Shown in pieces: positions 44,277 to 45,338 of a DNA stretch of 45,338 bases. The stretch covers positions 1-45,338 of the forward strand of contig CAKZWF010000032.1 of the NCBI GenBank assembly GCA_937921865.1. Direction: 5' to 3'. Numbering within the stretch: position 1 is the stretch's first letter; each line of letters starts with the position of its first letter. A program made the translations under genes and the position numbers. The notes under the pieces were generated by a model that saw nothing but the letters and a program-made list of their open reading frames with translations, ran no database searches and had not been told where the DNA came from. This DNA is from an uncultured Pseudomonadales bacterium. GTDB lineage: Bacteria; Pseudomonadota; Gammaproteobacteria; Pseudomonadales; Azotimanducaceae.

Positions 44277-44323
44277 GAACCGAAGTATTCGCGAGATCTT
44301 TTTCTAAACCTCGGTTCGACCCC
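44271..44323. repeat. GGGGTCGAACC hairpin repeat, copy 3
   Basis: Left arm GGGGTCGAACCGAAGT (44271-44286) and right arm ACCTCGGTTCGACCCC (44308-44323) pair over most of their length, with a different loop from copy 2. Same family as 18420 and 19658. Confidence 0.78.
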
Positions 44324-44557
44324 AATTCTTCCGAACGGACCGTTTGAGATATCAAACTGACAAGGCACGCGTCAGCCGCCCGGCCCAGGTCAGTGGCGTG
44401 ATCGGTGAATCCCGATCATCTGCATGTTCAACTGCAACGGGAGTTGTCGTCTTCATTCGTTTCTTGGCGTTATCACGGAAGACTGGCCAGGAGACTTTTA
44501 TCACAGGCCATTAACTTAGCAGAGTGTAAGATTCTCGTGGAATAGCGGAGTCTGACT

Positions 44558-45025
44558 GTGAAGATAATACTGAATCTACTCGTTGTTGCGGTCCTTACAG
44601 GATGCGTGGCAGGGCCACGCGAACAGGCTTACCAGACCCCTGAGGCAGATCCCAGTTCGACCCGATGTCTGGCGCTCGCTATGTACTGGGAAGCACGGGG
44701 CGAAGGGCAAGAAGGTATGGAAGCCGTAGGTTCTGTGGTGTTGAATCGTGTGGAAGATGAGCGATTTCCAGATGATCCCTGTTCGGTGGTCTATCAAGGC
44801 GGTGAAACACCGCCCTGTCAATTCTCCTGGTGGTGTGACGGCAAAAGTGATCGGCCGGTCCACGAGGGGCTTTGGCAAACGTCGCTCGCTCTATCTACTA
44901 ATCTCTTGCACGAACGCTCTGCCGATCCAACTCACGGCGCCCTGTTTTTCCACAACACATCGATTAGTAAACCGTGGAAGCGCACCCGAACAGCCCGGAT
45001 TGGGAATCACATTTTCTACCGCTGA
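44558..45025 (+). CDS. SleB-like cell-wall hydrolase lipoprotein
   Basis: A 155-residue lipoprotein. The signal peptide ends in the lipobox L-T-G-C, so C16 would be lipidated and the protein anchored to the envelope. The hydrolase domain matches the SleB/Hydrolase_2 family: L-A-L-A-M-Y-W-E-A-R-G-E-G (with the likely catalytic Glu), V-G-S-V-V-L-N-R-V, C-S-V-V-Y-Q and Q-F-S-W-W-C-D-G-K. Such domains cut peptidoglycan. The start is GTG 44558; no strong Shine-Dalgarno is seen. Copy C of the 31-bp repeat lies 32 bases after the stop. Confidence 0.87.
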   Translation: MKIILNLLVVAVLTGCVAGPREQAYQTPEADPSSTRCLALAMYWEARGEGQEGMEAVGSVVLNRVEDERFPDDPCSVVYQGGETPPCQFSWWCDGKSDRPVHEGLWQTSLALSTNLLHERSADPTHGALFFHNTSISKPWKRTRTARIGNHIFYR

Positions 45026-45057
45026 GCGCCTTTTTGGAGCGCTAGAGCAATGTGGAG

Positions 45058-45088
45058 GGCACTGACAAATTAGCCGGTACTCTGACAG
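45058..45088 (+). repeat. 31-bp interspersed element, copy C
   Basis: Begins GGCACTGACAAATTA. It has CTGACA at 45062 and again at 45082, exactly 20 bases apart. It matches copies at 25890 and 27358 and lies between two convergent genes. Confidence 0.65.
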
Positions 45089-45157
45089 CCTGCTCAGATG
45101 AAAAACCTATACAAATGATATCGATTCGACTCTGGATCAATAAGTTTGACCTCAAAT

Positions 45158-45338
45158 CTACTCGACGCCTTCGACGAAGGCATGCTGGCTTCTCACACTA
45201 CGCCGCTGCCGATACCCAAGAAAGAATGGCAGCAACACCAGCAGTGTGAGAATGGCGATGAGCACATTGTCTGCGAATCGGTTGGACAGCATATTCAGCA
45301 GCAGTTGGCGCGCCTGCAGATAGTCGGACGGCATGGGC
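45158..45338 (-). CDS. C-terminal end of a membrane protein (partial)
   Basis: An open minus-strand frame runs off the window edge and ends at TAG (45158-45160). The visible 59 residues include D-Y-L-Q-A-R-Q-L-L-L-N-M-L-S-N-R-F and one hydrophobic helix (N-V-L-I-A-I-L-T-L-L-V-L-L-P-F-F-L-G) followed by a basic end (Y-R-Q-R-R). The pattern resembles the last helix and tail of a transporter, such as DHA2-type MFS permeases, but it is too short to assign. Confidence 0.5.
   Translation of the reverse strand, partial: PMPSDYLQARQLLLNMLSNRFADNVLIAILTLLVLLPFFLGYRQRRSVRSQHAFVEGVE

Larger units (their letters stand above)
43739..44557. other. Intergenic region with repeats, no supported gene
   Basis: About 820 bases. 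It holds the third GGGGTCGAACC hairpin and a tandem 15-bp duplication. Short plus-strand frames are present but show no family, codon pattern or ribosome site that I trust. Confidence 0.45.

Noticed and set aside
45023..45043. Hairpin AGCGC/GCGCT after the SleB-like stop
   Set aside because: The five-pair stem lacks a trailing T run, so I do not call a terminator.

Overview
The window looks like chromosomal DNA from a heterotrophic gammaproteobacterium with roughly balanced to slightly high GC. The evidence is gene style only (Shine-Dalgarno starts, short intergenic gaps, protein families typical of marine or soil Gammaproteobacteria). No rRNA, tRNA or other phylogenetic marker is present, so the lineage is an inference. 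I see no tRNA, CRISPR array, prophage or intact insertion sequence. Most genes are oxidoreductases, hydrolases and transporters for uncommon organic substrates, with several TetR-type and signalling proteins.

Layout. 1-5600: a hypothetical gene coupled by an ATGA overlap to a saccharopine-dehydrogenase-like reductase, then a very large zinc-ribbon/adenylate-cyclase/AAA/TPR signalling protein and a small secreted protein. 5650-13670: the best-defined module. A sulfotransferase is followed by a tightly packed minus-strand operon: TetR, FAH-family hydrolase, flavin aromatic hydroxylase, type I extradiol dioxygenase, atypical SDR and histidine phosphatase. A formylglycine sulfatase is transcribed divergently from it. 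Two copies of a TGACT-N2-AGTCA palindrome, 32 bp apart, fill the gap between TetR and the sulfatase, so one regulator probably controls both arms. I infer a pathway that removes sulfate from an aromatic ester, hydroxylates the phenol and cleaves the ring. 13700-19450: secreted or envelope proteins (a two-domain Fn3 protein, DUF2306, a signal-peptide methyltransferase, a lytic transglycosylase, a duplicated-domain secreted protein).

19860-22970: an LLM-type oxidoreductase, a CurA-like reductase and a zinc alcohol dehydrogenase lacking the structural-zinc loop. 22970-24458: decayed DNA with a TIR-domain pseudogene, a methyltransferase fragment and a doubtful small ORF beside a 14-bp palindrome. 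24459-30997: quinone oxidoreductase, NTF2-like protein, cytochrome P450, PhyH dioxygenase, SGNH hydrolase, a DsbA-like protein with a degenerate active site, and a TetR. 31083-32746: a GST-HD gene pair divergent from that TetR. 32954-39876: carboxylesterase, Baeyer-Villiger-type monooxygenase, DUF1992, GST, enoyl-CoA hydratase, second PhyH. 39979-43738: sodium:solute symporter, APH-type kinase and a DUF2961/GH172 protein. The window ends with a SleB-like lipoprotein and the C-terminus of a membrane protein.

Two intergenic repeat families are visible: a GGGGTCGAACC hairpin (three copies, one truncated) and a 31-bp element with two CTGACA half-sites exactly 20 bp apart (three copies).
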